The notes: a model not told the origin generated them from the sequence alone. A DNA stretch of 34,827 nt from Sphingorhabdus sp. (GCA_015478735.1 JADMKQ010000039.1:6255-41081); one strand, 5' to 3'. Shown: positions 22,722 to 32,480, counted from the first letter of the stretch. Program-made: numbers and translations.

Positions 22722-23987
22722 TCAAACCGTTTCTTCTGCATCCAGCCCGTAAGCGGTGTGCAACACGCGCAGAGCTAGTTCGGCATAATCTGCTTCGATC
22801 AGAACGCTGACCTTGATTTCCGAGGTGGTAATCGCCTGGATATTGACGCCGCGCTCGGCCAGTGCCTTGAACATTGTCGAAGCAACACCGGCATGGCTTT
22901 TCATGCCGACGCCCACGACAGAGATTTTTGCCACATTGGTGTCTGAAAGTATGCGGTTATAACCGATCTGGTCCCTTGCCTTTTCCAGTATCTGCATCGT
23001 CCGGTCCAGGTCGCTCGCCGGAGTGGTGAAGGTCACGTCGGTTTCGCCTTTTTCGCGGCCGACGTTCTGGACGATCATGTCCACATTGATGGCGGCTTCG
23101 GCCAGAGGTTCAAATATGCTCGCCACTGCACCGGGCTTGTCCGGCACGCGGGTGAGGGTGACTTTACATTCATTCTTGTCATGGGCAATGCCGGTGATGA
23201 GCTGGCGTTCCATATCATTTTTCTCCATTTCGCTTTCGCTGACGATCATTGTTCCGGGCAGGTCATCGGCGCATGGCGCGTCGTCCCCGTTAAACGATGA
23301 CAGCACCTGAATACGCACATTCTCTTTCATCGCCAGACCGACAGAGCGTGTCTGCAAGACTTTTGCGCCGACGCTGGCGAGTTCCAGCATTTCCTCGAAC
23401 GTAACGGTTTTCAGCTTGCGCGCGCGGGTCACAATGCGCGGGTCCGTTGTGTAAACCCCGTCAACATCGGTATAAATGTCGCAGCGATCCGCCTTTACCG
23501 CTGCGGCAATGGCGACGGCGCTGGTATCGGATCCGCCCCGGCCCAGTGTCGTAATCCGGCCATTCTCGCTTATCCCCTGGAAACCCGGAATGATCGCGAT
23601 TTCACCGCTTTCCATGGATGCGGTCAGCTCAGCAGCATCAATCGTTTCGATTCGCGCCTTGCTATGGGATGAGACAGTGCGGATCGGCATTTGCCAGCCC
23701 AGCCAGCTGCGCGCTCTGGCGCCAAGCGATTGCAAGGCAATGGCGAGCAGTCCGGATGTCACCTGTTCACCGCTGGCAACCACCACATCATATTCTGCCG
23801 GATCGTATAACGAGCTGGCTTCGCGGCAGAAATTGACCAGCCTGTCGGTGTCGCCTGCCATAGCAGAGACGACAACGGCGACCTCGTGCCCCGCATCGGC
23901 TTGCCGCTTGACGATCTGGGCTACCCGGCGGATACGTTCGATGCCAGCCATAGAGGTGCCGCCAAATTTCATCACTATTCGTGCCAT
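22722..23987 (-). CDS. lysC: Aspartate kinase
   Basis: 421 residues. It phosphorylates L-aspartate, the entry step to lysine, threonine, methionine and diaminopimelate. The N-terminal amino-acid-kinase domain (about 1-235) has VMKFGGTSMAGIERI, VVVSAMAGDTDRLV, TTLGRGGSDTSAVAIAAAVK and DVDGVYTTDPRI. Tandem ACT domains follow (about 262-421; ITGIAHDKNECKVTLTRVPD, ISVVGVGMKSHAGVASTMFK), which bind the feedback inhibitors. No internal start for a separate beta subunit is evident to me, although such starts exist in some relatives. It diverges from ubiG across 72 nt, an arrangement I recall from other alphaproteobacteria. dapE at the window start acts further down the same pathway. Confidence 0.97.
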   Translation of the reverse strand: MARIVMKFGGTSMAGIERIRRVAQIVKRQADAGHEVAVVVSAMAGDTDRLVNFCREASSLYDPAEYDVVVASGEQVTSGLLAIALQSLGARARSWLGWQMPIRTVSSHSKARIETIDAAELTASMESGEIAIIPGFQGISENGRITTLGRGGSDTSAVAIAAAVKADRCDIYTDVDGVYTTDPRIVTRARKLKTVTFEEMLELASVGAKVLQTRSVGLAMKENVRIQVLSSFNGDDAPCADDLPGTMIVSESEMEKNDMERQLITGIAHDKNECKVTLTRVPDKPGAVASIFEPLAEAAINVDMIVQNVGREKGETDVTFTTPASDLDRTMQILEKARDQIGYNRILSDTNVAKISVVGVGMKSHAGVASTMFKALAERGVNIQAITTSEIKVSVLIEADYAELALRVLHTAYGLDAEETV

Positions 23988-24059
23988 GATGCCTGCTTAT
24001 GTTACTTTCTGTTGAAAAAGGGTCTGAACGAGACGCGTGCGCTGTGATAAAGAGACGAT

Positions 24060-24833
24060 ATGACAAACGCAAGCATCAGCAATAGGGAAGTTTCAGGGGC
24101 GTCTGTACCTGAAATCAAAAGCACAATAAACCCCGAAGAAGCGGCGCATTTCGGTGCTTTAGCGGCAGAGTGGTGGGATCCGGAAGGCTCGTCTGCCATG
24201 CTCCACCGGCTGAATCCGGTCCGGCTCGGTTATATAAGGGACGCGATCAACCTGCATTTCGGCGTTGATCCAGCCGGATTGCGGCCCTTGACCGGCAAGC
24301 GCGCGCTGGATGTCGGGTGCGGAGCGGGGCTGGTTTGCGAACCGCTCGCCCGAATGGGGGCAGAGGTAACAGGGCTCGACGCTGCACCGGAAAATATCGC
24401 CGCAGCACGCGCCCATGCAGAGCCGCAGGGGCTGGATATTGTTTATCAAAACAACGGGATCGAAACATTCGGTGAAAGCGGATTTGATCTCGTCACCTCG
24501 CTTGAAGTGATAGAGCATGTCGAGGATCCTGACGGCTTTGTCGCCGGGCTTGCCAACGCGCTGGCGGATGGTGGTCTTATGATCCTTTCCACCCCCAATC
24601 GCACGGCGATGTCAAAATTGCTGATGGTCGATCTGGCGGAGAGGACCGGGCATATACCCAAGGGTACGCATCATCATGACCAGTTTTTCACGCCCGATGA
24701 GCTGGAAAAACTCTTGGGTCAGGCGGGCCTGCGCGTGACGGATGTAACGGGCATTTCCTATAGTCCGTCGCATGGTTTTGGGCTTTCCGATAACCTGGCG
24801 CTCAATTACCTGATGACCGTGGTGAAGGACTAG
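24060..24833 (+). CDS. ubiG: Bifunctional ubiquinone O-methyltransferase UbiG
   Basis: 257-residue SAM-dependent methyltransferase for both O-methylation steps of ubiquinone synthesis. The leader to about residue 25 is followed by the UbiG-specific INPEEAAHFGALAAEWWDPE and LHRLNPVRLGYIRD. The SAM-binding core has motif I ALDVGCGAGLVCEPLA, post-I TGLDAAPENIAAARAH, motif II ESGFDLVTSLEVIEHVEDP and motif III GGLMILSTPNRT. The C-terminal GTHHHDQFFTPDELEKLL is typical. It is transcribed away from lysC and shares its pathway with coq7. Confidence 0.96.
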   Translation: MTNASISNREVSGASVPEIKSTINPEEAAHFGALAAEWWDPEGSSAMLHRLNPVRLGYIRDAINLHFGVDPAGLRPLTGKRALDVGCGAGLVCEPLARMGAEVTGLDAAPENIAAARAHAEPQGLDIVYQNNGIETFGESGFDLVTSLEVIEHVEDPDGFVAGLANALADGGLMILSTPNRTAMSKLLMVDLAERTGHIPKGTHHHDQFFTPDELEKLLGQAGLRVTDVTGISYSPSHGFGLSDNLALNYLMTVVKD

Positions 24834-24841
24834 ACCCTGTT

Positions 24842-24978
24842 CAATTTTGATTGAATCAAAATTGGGGCCTAGTTTATTGTTTTACCGTGATTTCCGAGCC
24901 GTGAAATGTTCCATTTCACTCGAAACCACTCTAAGCAGGGTGCATGGTGAGTAGGGCGACCCCCGCCTTCGCGGGGGT
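24842..24978. repeat. Compound element of three perfect hairpins after ubiG
   Basis: In the convergent gap between ubiG and fzlA: CAATTTTGATT-G-AATCAAAATTG (24842-24864, 11-bp arms), GTGAAATG-TTC-CATTTCAC (24901-24919, 8-bp arms) and ACCCCCGC-CTTC-GCGGGGGT (24959-24978, 8-bp arms). The third is a plausible terminator stem but lacks a T-tract. The order AT-rich palindrome, AT-rich hairpin, GC hairpin suggests an inserted repeat unit. Confidence 0.6.
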
Positions 24979-25012
24979 TGATGCTTCGGGATGTGTTACA
25001 TTACGCGGCGCG

Positions 25013-25684
25013 TCAAAAATCAACCAGCTCGTAATGGGATGGCGGAGAAATGACTTCCATGCGCTCAGACAATAATGGCCGGAACGAAGGGCGCGATTTG
25101 AACATGGCATACCATGCCTTGGTCTGCCCATGGCCCGTCCAGTCGATCCCGCCCAGATAATCCGCTACCGAAATCTGCGCCGCAGCGGCAAGGTCGGCAA
25201 GGCTCATCGTCGCCCCGGCCAGCCAGCTACGATGGTCGATCAGATAGTCGATATAATCGAGATGGACATTGGCCCGCCGCATGGCTTCGCGCAATATCTT
25301 GGCATCCGGCGGAGCACGATGGACAATGCGTTTATGCATGCGTTCATAAAGCAATGGCGCAGTCACATCACCGTAAAACTGTTCGTCAAACCAGGCCACA
25401 AGCCTGCGGATCTCGGCCCGATTTGTCGCGGTGCCATTTATCATCGGGGATTTTTCGACCGTCTCTTCGATATATTCGCAGATCGCGACGCTATCGGCGA
25501 GGATGATGTCGCGTTGATCGTGGCTCATCACCGGAGTCCGGCCAGCAGGGTTCATATCCAGAAATTCATCGCGCTGTAGCCATGGCGATTCGCGCACCAG
25601 TTCGTAACCGACAGATTTTTCGCCCAGTAACAGACGTACTTTGCGCGAAAACGGACAAAGCGGAAATTGGAATAAATGCCACAT
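25013..25684 (-). CDS. fzlA: FtsZ-binding GST-like protein FzlA
   Basis: 223 residues with a GST fold. The opening MWHLFQFPLCPFSRKVRLLL, the central ICEYIEETVE and RRLVAWFDEQFYGDVT, and WLAGATMSLADLAAAAQISV match the alphaproteobacterial division protein FzlA as I remember it. So do SRPSFRPLLSERM and the ending PPSHYELVDF. In Caulobacter FzlA binds FtsZ, curves its filaments and is needed for constriction; it lacks ordinary GST catalysis. The C-terminal tail is the part most specific to the group. An automatic annotation would probably say only glutathione S-transferase. The VOC gene lies upstream on the same strand. Confidence 0.85.
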   Translation of the reverse strand: MWHLFQFPLCPFSRKVRLLLGEKSVGYELVRESPWLQRDEFLDMNPAGRTPVMSHDQRDIILADSVAICEYIEETVEKSPMINGTATNRAEIRRLVAWFDEQFYGDVTAPLLYERMHKRIVHRAPPDAKILREAMRRANVHLDYIDYLIDHRSWLAGATMSLADLAAAAQISVADYLGGIDWTGHGQTKAWYAMFKSRPSFRPLLSERMEVISPPSHYELVDF

Positions 25685-25773
25685 ATTGTTGCTGTTAAGC
25701 CGGATTGTGCTGCGGGGGAAGAGCCTTGATGCGCGAAATGCGGATTACCGGTTCCTTTGCAGGATGACCGGTT

Positions 25774-26121
25774 TCATTCGGTCATCGCAGCGGTCTTGTA
25801 AATGGCCAGCCGGTTACCCGCCGGGTCTATACATTCAAACCTGCGGCCACCGGGATAGTCAAAAATCTCTTTGACAATTAAGCCGCCCGCAGCCGTCACC
25901 TGAGCCAATGCCGCTTCCAGATCATCAGCCTCAAAAGTCGGGAGAGGGGCCGCAGGTTCATCCCCGGCAGCAAGACCGATTTGCACAGGTCCGCTTTCTT
26001 CCCCGGCATAGTCCGGACCATAATCGGTGAAGTTAAAGCCAAAGGCTTTCTCGTAAAAGGCCTTGCTGGCCGTCATATCAGCGGCCTTCATTTCTATATA
26101 ATTGGGCGTGATCCGGGACAT
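25774..26121 (-). CDS. VOC (glyoxalase/bleomycin-resistance superfamily) protein
   Basis: 115 residues, one VOC module pair: NYIEMKAADMTASKAFYEKA (first beta-alpha unit) and the C-terminal FECIDPAGNRLAIYK, with GGLIVKEIFDYPGGRRFECI between. The final DPAGNRLAIY strand carries a position usually taken by a metal ligand; here the usual Glu is replaced or shifted, so metal binding is uncertain. The substrate cannot be inferred. It sits between gltB and fzlA on the same strand, 89 nt before fzlA. Confidence 0.82.
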   Translation of the reverse strand: MSRITPNYIEMKAADMTASKAFYEKAFGFNFTDYGPDYAGEESGPVQIGLAAGDEPAAPLPTFEADDLEAALAQVTAAGGLIVKEIFDYPGGRRFECIDPAGNRLAIYKTAAMTE

Positions 26122-26213
26122 GCTTATGGTTCCTCCCTGTTGGCTTGTCTGGTGTCATGGTTTGTCCCGTGCGGACATATCATGACTGCAGGCAAGCAAA
26201 AAGCGGTTACCGC

Positions 26214-26235
26214 CATCCCCGCTTAAGCAGGAATG
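26214..26235. repeat. Short REP-like palindrome in the gltB-VOC gap
   Basis: CATCCCCGCTT|AAGCAGGAATG pairs at 9 of 11 positions and is followed by ACG, sharing the ATTCC/GGAATGACG wording of the hairpins at 7978-8056 and 21545-21572. Located between the gltB stop and the VOC gene start. Confidence 0.5.
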
Positions 26236-26279
26236 ACGATAGCCGGGTTTCGCGCCCCGAAAAACGTGCGTCCTTGGCG

Positions 26280-29200
26280 TTACTCCGCCGCCTGAATCGT
26301 TTCGCTGTCCGATAAAGGATGCGTCAAACGGGTAAGCATTTCTTTTGGACAAACCTGCCAGAAGCGTAACCGCCAGCGGTCCCAGTCGCGCAGAACAGTC
26401 TCGGACCATTTACTGTCGGTGGCCTTGAAATGTGCCTCGATAAGCCGCTTAAGATGCTGTTCCCAATATTCGCTTTCCAGCCGTTGCCAGACAATAGATT
26501 CGGGATTGGCAAGTTTGGCAAAGTCGCGGTTGAGGTCGAGGATGAAGGCCATGCCGCCGGTCATGCCTGCGCCAAAATTATTGCCGACTGCACCCAGAAT
26601 AACCGCGTTGCCGCCGGTCATATATTCACAGCCATTGGCGCCGCAGCCTTCCACCACAACATCCGCGCCGGAATTACGAACGGCAAACCGCTCGCCCGCC
26701 TGACCCGCAGCAAATAACCGGCCTGCTGTCGCGCCATAAAGCACCGTGTTGCCAATGATCGTATTGCTCTTGCTGTCGAGCGGTGAACTGACCATCTGGC
26801 GCACGACGATGGTGCCGCCTGACAGACCCTTACCGACATAATCATTCGCATCACCGAACACTTCCAGCGTGATCCCCTGACATAAAAATGCGCCAAGCGA
26901 TTGCCCCGCGCTGCCGCGCAGACGGACATGGACATGGTCTTCGTTCAATGTGCTCATGCCATATTTGGCGGTGATCTCTGCCGAGAAACGTGTGCCGACC
27001 GCGCGGTGGGTGTTACGCACCGTATAGGTAAGCTGCATTTTCTCGCGCCGCTCAAATACCGGTTTAGCATCGGCAATCATTTGCGCGTCCAGACTATCAG
27101 GCACTTCATTACGGTGCGTTGGCAGATTGAACGTGCGCTCTGCGTCCGGTGCGTCAACTTTGGCGAGGATCGGGTTGAGGTCAAGGTCATCAAGATGCTC
27201 GGCCCCGCGGCTGACCTGGCGTAGCAATTCCGTTCGGCCGATAACTTCTTCCAGAGTACGGAAACCAAGCCGCGCCAGAATCTCGCGCACTTCCTCGGCC
27301 ATATAGGTCATCAGGTTGATAACCTTTTCCGGTGTGCCGGTGAATTTTTCGCGCAGCTTTTCATCTTGCACACACACGCCGACCGGACAGGTATTGCTAT
27401 GGCACTGACGCACCATGATGCAGCCCATGGCGACAAGGCTCAGCGTGCCGAGGCCATATTCTTCCGCGCCCAATATCGCCGCGATGACAATATCACGGCC
27501 GGTTTTCAGACCACCATCGGTGCGGAGCTTTACCCGGTGACGCAGATTGTTCAGCGTCAAAACCTGGTTGGCTTCGGTAAGTCCCATTTCCCATGGTGTG
27601 CCGGCAAATTTGATCGACGTTTGCGGAGACGCGCCTGTCCCGCCGGTATTACCGGAAATCAGGATAACGTCGGCATGGGCCTTGGCAACGCCAGCCGCAA
27701 TCGTGCCGATGCCGGCAGAGGAAACCAGCTTTACGCAGACGCGTGCTTTGGGATTGATCTGTTTCAGATCGTAAATCAGCTGCGCAAGATCTTCGATCGA
27801 ATATATGTCATGATGCGGCGGCGGGCTGATCAAGGTGACACCCGGCGTCGAATGGCGCAGCTTGGCGATAAACTCGGTAACTTTGAAGCCGGGCAACTGT
27901 CCGCCTTCGCCGGGCTTTGCACCTTGCGCGACCTTGATTTCAAGCTCTTCACAAGCGCCCAGATATTCCGCCGTCACACCAAAGCGGCCGGAAGCTACCT
28001 GCTTGATCGGGCTGGATGCGTTATCGCCATTTTCATAAGGCGTATAGCGACGCTTTTCCTCGCCGCCCTCGCCGGAAACGGATTTAGCGCCGATCCGGTT
28101 CATGGCGATGGCCAGTGTTTCATGGGCTTCGGGGCTAAGCGCACCAAGCGACATGCCGGGGGTGTTAAACCGTTTGCGGATTTCTGTAATCGCTTCGACT
28201 TCATCAATCGGAATCGGTTCCGGCGCGTAGTTAAACTCCATCAAATCGCGCAGGTAAACAGGTTCCAGCTCGCGGACACCTTGTGAAAATTGCAGGTAAG
28301 AGGAATAGCTGTCATGTGCGACTGCGCTTTGCAGCAAATGCATCAGATGCGCGCTGTAAGCATGGGTTTCGCCGCCGTCGCGCTGCTTATAAAAACCGCC
28401 GACGGGCAAACGGACTACTGCCGCATCAAATGCCGCTCCGTGTTTCTCCTGGGCATTGATGAACAAGGACGCATAGCCTTCGCCGGAAATTTTCGTCGGC
28501 ATTCCGGGGAACAGGTCGTTGCACAACGCGCGCGACAGGCCCACGGCCTCGAAATTATAACCGCCGCGATAGCTCGAAATCACGGCAATGCCCATTTTGG
28601 ACATGATTTTCAGCAGTCCCTCATCCACGGCCTTTTTGTGACGGGCGATACATTCATCGAGTGACAGACCGTCGAAAAGCCCGCGGGCATGGCGGTCCAC
28701 AATCGCGGCTTCGGACAGGTAAGCGTTCACTGTCGTCGCGCCCACACCGATCAGCACAGCATAGCAATGGGTGTCCAGACATTCGGCTGCACGGACGTTG
28801 ACCGACGCATAAGAACGCAGCCCCTTGCGGACCAGATGCGTATGTACGGCAGCAGTGGCGATGACCATGGAAATGGACATATAGTCTTCGTCAATATTCT
28901 CGTCAGACAGGAATATTTCGGTCTTGCCCTGACGCACGGCCTGTTCTGCTTCATCGCGGATCCGGGCAATCGCATCGCGCAAGGTAATGGCCCCGCCCGT
29001 GGTCGACATGGTGCAATCAATCGTGGCAACCGCATCGCCAAATCCGGCCTTTAACCGCTCCCAGTCGCCGCAGCTTAAAACAGGGCTGTCGAGCACCAGA
29101 ACATTCTCGTTCTGGCTGTCTTTTTCCAAAATATTCGCAAGGTTGGAAAAACGTGTCCGCAGGCTCATCACGTGCCGCTCACGCAGGCTGTCGATCGGCG

Positions 29201-30806
29201 GGTTGGTGACTTGGCTAAAATTCTGGCGGAAAAAATGGCTGACTTGCCGGGGTTTCAGGCTGATGACAGCCAGAGGAGTATCATCGCCCATGGAGCCGAC
29301 CGCCTCTTTCGCGTCCTCAACCATAGGGGCGAGGATCATCTCCATGTCCTCCAATGTGTGACCGGCAGCGGCCTGGCGGCGGATCAATTCTTCCTTGGAA
29401 AAGTTCATGCCCGATTCCGCCGGAGCGGGGGGCAGATCATCTATCGTCCGGAAACCTTTGACGAGATCGGCATAGGGTTCTTCCGAAGCTATCCGGTCCT
29501 TGATTTCCTTATCGGCAAAAACCACGCCTTCCTGAAGATCAACGGCAATCATCTGTCCGGGGCCAAGGCGCCCTTTTTCGGTAATCTGGCTTTCGGGAAC
29601 GACAACCATGCCGGTTTCCGAACCGATGATCAGCAAGTTGTCCGACGTTTTGCTATAGCGCAGCGGACGCAAAGCATTGCGGTCCACTCCGGCAACGGCC
29701 CAGCGACCATCGGTCATGGCAAGTGCAGCGGGGCCATCCCAAGGTTCCATCACGCTGGCCAGATATTCATACATGGCCCGGTGCGAAGGATCGAGGTCCG
29801 TGCCATTCTGCCATGCTTCCGGCACCAGCATCAGTTTTGCAGTCGGTGCATCGCGGCCAGAGCGGCAGATGGTTTCAAACACGGCATCCAGCGCAGCCGT
29901 ATCCGAAGCGCCAGCGGGAATCACGGGTTTGATATCTTCCGAATGATCACCAAACGCGAGGCTTGCCATCTTGATCTCGTGGCTTTTCATCCAGTTGGTG
30001 TTGCCGCGTATCGTGTTCACTTCGCCGTTATGCGCAAGGGTCCGGAACGGCTGTGCCAGCCACCATTGCGGGAAGGTGTTGGTGGAATAACGCTGGTGGA
30101 AAATCGCGACCCGGCTCTCAAACCGCTCGTCGAGCAGATCAGGGTAAAAGACGGACAGGGATTCGGCAAGGAACAGGCCCTTGTAAATGATGGAACGGCA
30201 AGACAAGCTGCAAATATAGAAATCCTGTATCTGCGCCGCGACAGCCTTTTTCTCGATACGGCGGCGAATGAGGTAGAGGTTTTTTTCAAACTCCTCGACA
30301 CTCTGCCGATCCGGCATCGGCCCTGCGATCATGATCTGTTCGATTTCGGGCCGGGTATTTTGTGCCTTTTCACCAATAACCGACACATCCACAGGCACTT
30401 GCCGCCAGCCATAAATGGTATAACCGGCTTCGATAATCTCAGCCTCGACAATGGTGCGACAAGTCTCCTGAGCGCTCAAATCCGTGCGCGGCAGGAATAT
30501 CATCCCCACGGCCAGCCGGTTGGGTCTGACCTTGTGCCCGCTATCGGCAACCGCATCATCAAAGAAGCGGGCAGGTAAATCAACATGTATGCCTGCACCG
30601 TCTCCAGTCATTCCATCCGCATCAACCGCGCCGCGATGCCAAACTGCTTTCAACGCATCAATTGCGGATGATACCACCCGTCTTGACGGCTTTCCATCAG
30701 TTGCCGCAACCAGACCGACACCGCAGGCATCAGATTCAAATTCAGGTCGATACATACCGGTATCAGCAAGCCGCTTATGTTCCGGTGTGGGATAATAATG
30801 GGTCAT
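26280..30806 (-). CDS. gltB: Glutamate synthase, large subunit
   Basis: 1508 residues, normal for the NADPH-GOGAT alpha subunit, which makes glutamate from 2-oxoglutarate and glutamine-derived ammonia. The Ntn-type glutaminase domain comes first: SDACGVGLVAATDGKPSRR puts the nucleophile at Cys28, implying removal of a 27-residue propeptide. Then come the central domain and the FMN synthase domain (GEGGQLPGFKVTEFIAKLRH, ISGNTGGTGASPQTSIKFAG). The 3Fe-4S cysteine set is in CIMVRQCHSNTCPVGVC. The C-terminal beta-helix (GSAGQSLGAFLCQGITLEVF; GGAVILG-like GGNAVILGAVGNNFGAGMTG) ends the protein. gltD lies 69 nt upstream, so the order is gltD-gltB. Many plus-strand ORFs over it are shadows. Confidence 0.98.
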   Translation of the reverse strand: MTHYYPTPEHKRLADTGMYRPEFESDACGVGLVAATDGKPSRRVVSSAIDALKAVWHRGAVDADGMTGDGAGIHVDLPARFFDDAVADSGHKVRPNRLAVGMIFLPRTDLSAQETCRTIVEAEIIEAGYTIYGWRQVPVDVSVIGEKAQNTRPEIEQIMIAGPMPDRQSVEEFEKNLYLIRRRIEKKAVAAQIQDFYICSLSCRSIIYKGLFLAESLSVFYPDLLDERFESRVAIFHQRYSTNTFPQWWLAQPFRTLAHNGEVNTIRGNTNWMKSHEIKMASLAFGDHSEDIKPVIPAGASDTAALDAVFETICRSGRDAPTAKLMLVPEAWQNGTDLDPSHRAMYEYLASVMEPWDGPAALAMTDGRWAVAGVDRNALRPLRYSKTSDNLLIIGSETGMVVVPESQITEKGRLGPGQMIAVDLQEGVVFADKEIKDRIASEEPYADLVKGFRTIDDLPPAPAESGMNFSKEELIRRQAAAGHTLEDMEMILAPMVEDAKEAVGSMGDDTPLAVISLKPRQVSHFFRQNFSQVTNPPIDSLRERHVMSLRTRFSNLANILEKDSQNENVLVLDSPVLSCGDWERLKAGFGDAVATIDCTMSTTGGAITLRDAIARIRDEAEQAVRQGKTEIFLSDENIDEDYMSISMVIATAAVHTHLVRKGLRSYASVNVRAAECLDTHCYAVLIGVGATTVNAYLSEAAIVDRHARGLFDGLSLDECIARHKKAVDEGLLKIMSKMGIAVISSYRGGYNFEAVGLSRALCNDLFPGMPTKISGEGYASLFINAQEKHGAAFDAAVVRLPVGGFYKQRDGGETHAYSAHLMHLLQSAVAHDSYSSYLQFSQGVRELEPVYLRDLMEFNYAPEPIPIDEVEAITEIRKRFNTPGMSLGALSPEAHETLAIAMNRIGAKSVSGEGGEEKRRYTPYENGDNASSPIKQVASGRFGVTAEYLGACEELEIKVAQGAKPGEGGQLPGFKVTEFIAKLRHSTPGVTLISPPPHHDIYSIEDLAQLIYDLKQINPKARVCVKLVSSAGIGTIAAGVAKAHADVILISGNTGGTGASPQTSIKFAGTPWEMGLTEANQVLTLNNLRHRVKLRTDGGLKTGRDIVIAAILGAEEYGLGTLSLVAMGCIMVRQCHSNTCPVGVCVQDEKLREKFTGTPEKVINLMTYMAEEVREILARLGFRTLEEVIGRTELLRQVSRGAEHLDDLDLNPILAKVDAPDAERTFNLPTHRNEVPDSLDAQMIADAKPVFERREKMQLTYTVRNTHRAVGTRFSAEITAKYGMSTLNEDHVHVRLRGSAGQSLGAFLCQGITLEVFGDANDYVGKGLSGGTIVVRQMVSSPLDSKSNTIIGNTVLYGATAGRLFAAGQAGERFAVRNSGADVVVEGCGANGCEYMTGGNAVILGAVGNNFGAGMTGGMAFILDLNRDFAKLANPESIVWQRLESEYWEQHLKRLIEAHFKATDSKWSETVLRDWDRWRLRFWQVCPKEMLTRLTHPLSDSETIQAAE

Positions 30807-30875
30807 TATATTTTCATTTCAATCAATGGAGTCTTCGTCATTCGCAGTTTTCACATTGTGATGTGCAGCGTCTAT

Positions 30876-32330
30876 TCAGGCCGCTTGCTTTTCCGCATTG
30901 GCTTTTTCGCGCAAAAATTTATGCATATGCTCAGTCACATCCCGCCCGTCCCGAATCCCCCAAACAACCAGGCTTGCCCCGCGAACAATATCACCGGCAG
31001 CAAAAACACCGTCGAGATTGGTCATCATAGATTTATGATCGACCCTCAACGTGCCCCAGCGTGTGACGCTGAGATCGGGACAATCGAACAGGGTCGGGAG
31101 TTCTTCTGCATCAAAGCCCAACGCCTTGATGACGAGATCGGCTTCTAGCGTAAATTCGCTATCGGGCTGAACCTCTGGCGAGCGCCTTCCACTTGCATCG
31201 GCCGCACCAAGACGCATTTTCGTAGCTTTAACTGCAGTGACATGATCTGTGCCCTCCACTGCTTTAGGGGCTGACAGCCAGACGAATTCAACGCCTTCCT
31301 CCTCGGCATTTTTAACTTCGTTCTGAGAGCCGGGCATATTGTCGCGGTCGCGGCGGTAGAGGCATTTTACCGATTTAGCACCCTGACGGATCGAAGTCCT
31401 GACACAGTCCATGGCAGTGTCTCCGCCGCCGATGACAACGACATTTTTGTCTTTTGCGTTAAAGCGACCATTGTCGAAATCTGGCACGTCATCGCCAAAG
31501 CTCTTGCGATTGGACGCGGTAAGGAATGCGAGTGCTTCCTCCACACCCGGAGCCCCCACACCAGGCATCATTATTTCACGAGCTTTATAAACACCTGTCG
31601 CGATCAGGATTGCATCATGTTTGCCCCGCAAGTCATCAAGTGTCGCGTCTTTGCCAACCTCAAAATTCTCATGGAAATTGATCCCGCCATCTTTCAGCCG
31701 CTGGACCCGTCGCATAATAATGTCTTTTTCCAGTTTAAAACCTGGGATACCATAGGTCAGCAAGCCACCTGCACGGTCATGGCGATCATAAATATGCACG
31801 TCATAGCCAGCCGCGCGCAAATATTCGCCAGCCGTCAGACCTGCAGGCCCAGCCCCGATAATGCCAACTGATTGGCCGCGAGGTTTTCCAGGTACCAAGG
31901 GTTCGACCCAACCTTCATCCCAAGCTGTATCGGTAATATATTTTTCTACCGCCCCAATGGTAACTGCGCCATGGCCGGAAAATTCGATAACGCAATTACC
32001 TTCGCACAATCGATCCTGTGGGCAGATGCGTCCGCAAATCTCTGGCATCGTGGAAGTGAGGTTCGACATTTCATAGGCTTCCCTGACCCTTCCTTCCGCA
32101 GTTAGCCGAAGCCAGTCCGGGATATGATTGTGCAGAGGACAGTGGACGGAGCAATAAGGCACTCCGCATTGTGAGCAACGAGAAGCCTGCTCAGCCGCTT
32201 TTGCTGGATCATAACGATCAGCAATTTCACGAAAATCTTCGGCGCGTAAAATCGGTTCGCGCTTTTCCGGATAATTTTGTCCGGTACTAACAAATTTCAA
32301 CATATCTAGTTTATTTGCGACTTTTGCCAT
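30876..32330 (-). CDS. gltD: Glutamate synthase, small subunit
   Basis: 484 residues from ATG 32330. It passes electrons from NADPH to the large subunit. The N-terminal iron-sulfur region has CSQCGVPYCSVHCPLHNHIPD and CGRICPQDRLCEGNCVI, supplying cysteines for two 4Fe-4S clusters. FAD site: VGIIGAGPAGLTAGEYLRA. NADPH site: VVVIGGGDTAMDCVRTSIRQ. The final DGVFAAGDIVRGASLVVWGI is the second FAD contact. The ORF-track start at 32339 is a GTG three codons earlier; MAKVANKLDMLKF looks like the normal start. Transcribed ahead of gltB. Its bases look more AT-rich than gltB's, by eye. Confidence 0.97.
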   Translation of the reverse strand: MAKVANKLDMLKFVSTGQNYPEKREPILRAEDFREIADRYDPAKAAEQASRCSQCGVPYCSVHCPLHNHIPDWLRLTAEGRVREAYEMSNLTSTMPEICGRICPQDRLCEGNCVIEFSGHGAVTIGAVEKYITDTAWDEGWVEPLVPGKPRGQSVGIIGAGPAGLTAGEYLRAAGYDVHIYDRHDRAGGLLTYGIPGFKLEKDIIMRRVQRLKDGGINFHENFEVGKDATLDDLRGKHDAILIATGVYKAREIMMPGVGAPGVEEALAFLTASNRKSFGDDVPDFDNGRFNAKDKNVVVIGGGDTAMDCVRTSIRQGAKSVKCLYRRDRDNMPGSQNEVKNAEEEGVEFVWLSAPKAVEGTDHVTAVKATKMRLGAADASGRRSPEVQPDSEFTLEADLVIKALGFDAEELPTLFDCPDLSVTRWGTLRVDHKSMMTNLDGVFAAGDIVRGASLVVWGIRDGRDVTEHMHKFLREKANAEKQAA

Positions 32331-32480
32331 GCCCGTCACTCATTTCCAGTAGTTTTATTATATTTGGGTCAACTCCAACGGCGACTCTTCAGAATGAACT
32401 AGGTGCGAGTTGATATAGCTTTAATAGAGCAGGTCAGAATCAGAGTCACGCAAAAATTTGGTAAATGGGCAACTTTGCTG

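Noticed and set aside
25747-25772. ACCGGT twice as a terminator after the VOC gene
   Set aside because: A 6-bp self-complementary word repeated by chance is likely; no T-tract.
29172-30578. 468-codon plus-strand ORF over gltB
   Set aside because: Shadow of gltB; long antisense ORFs are expected at this codon bias.
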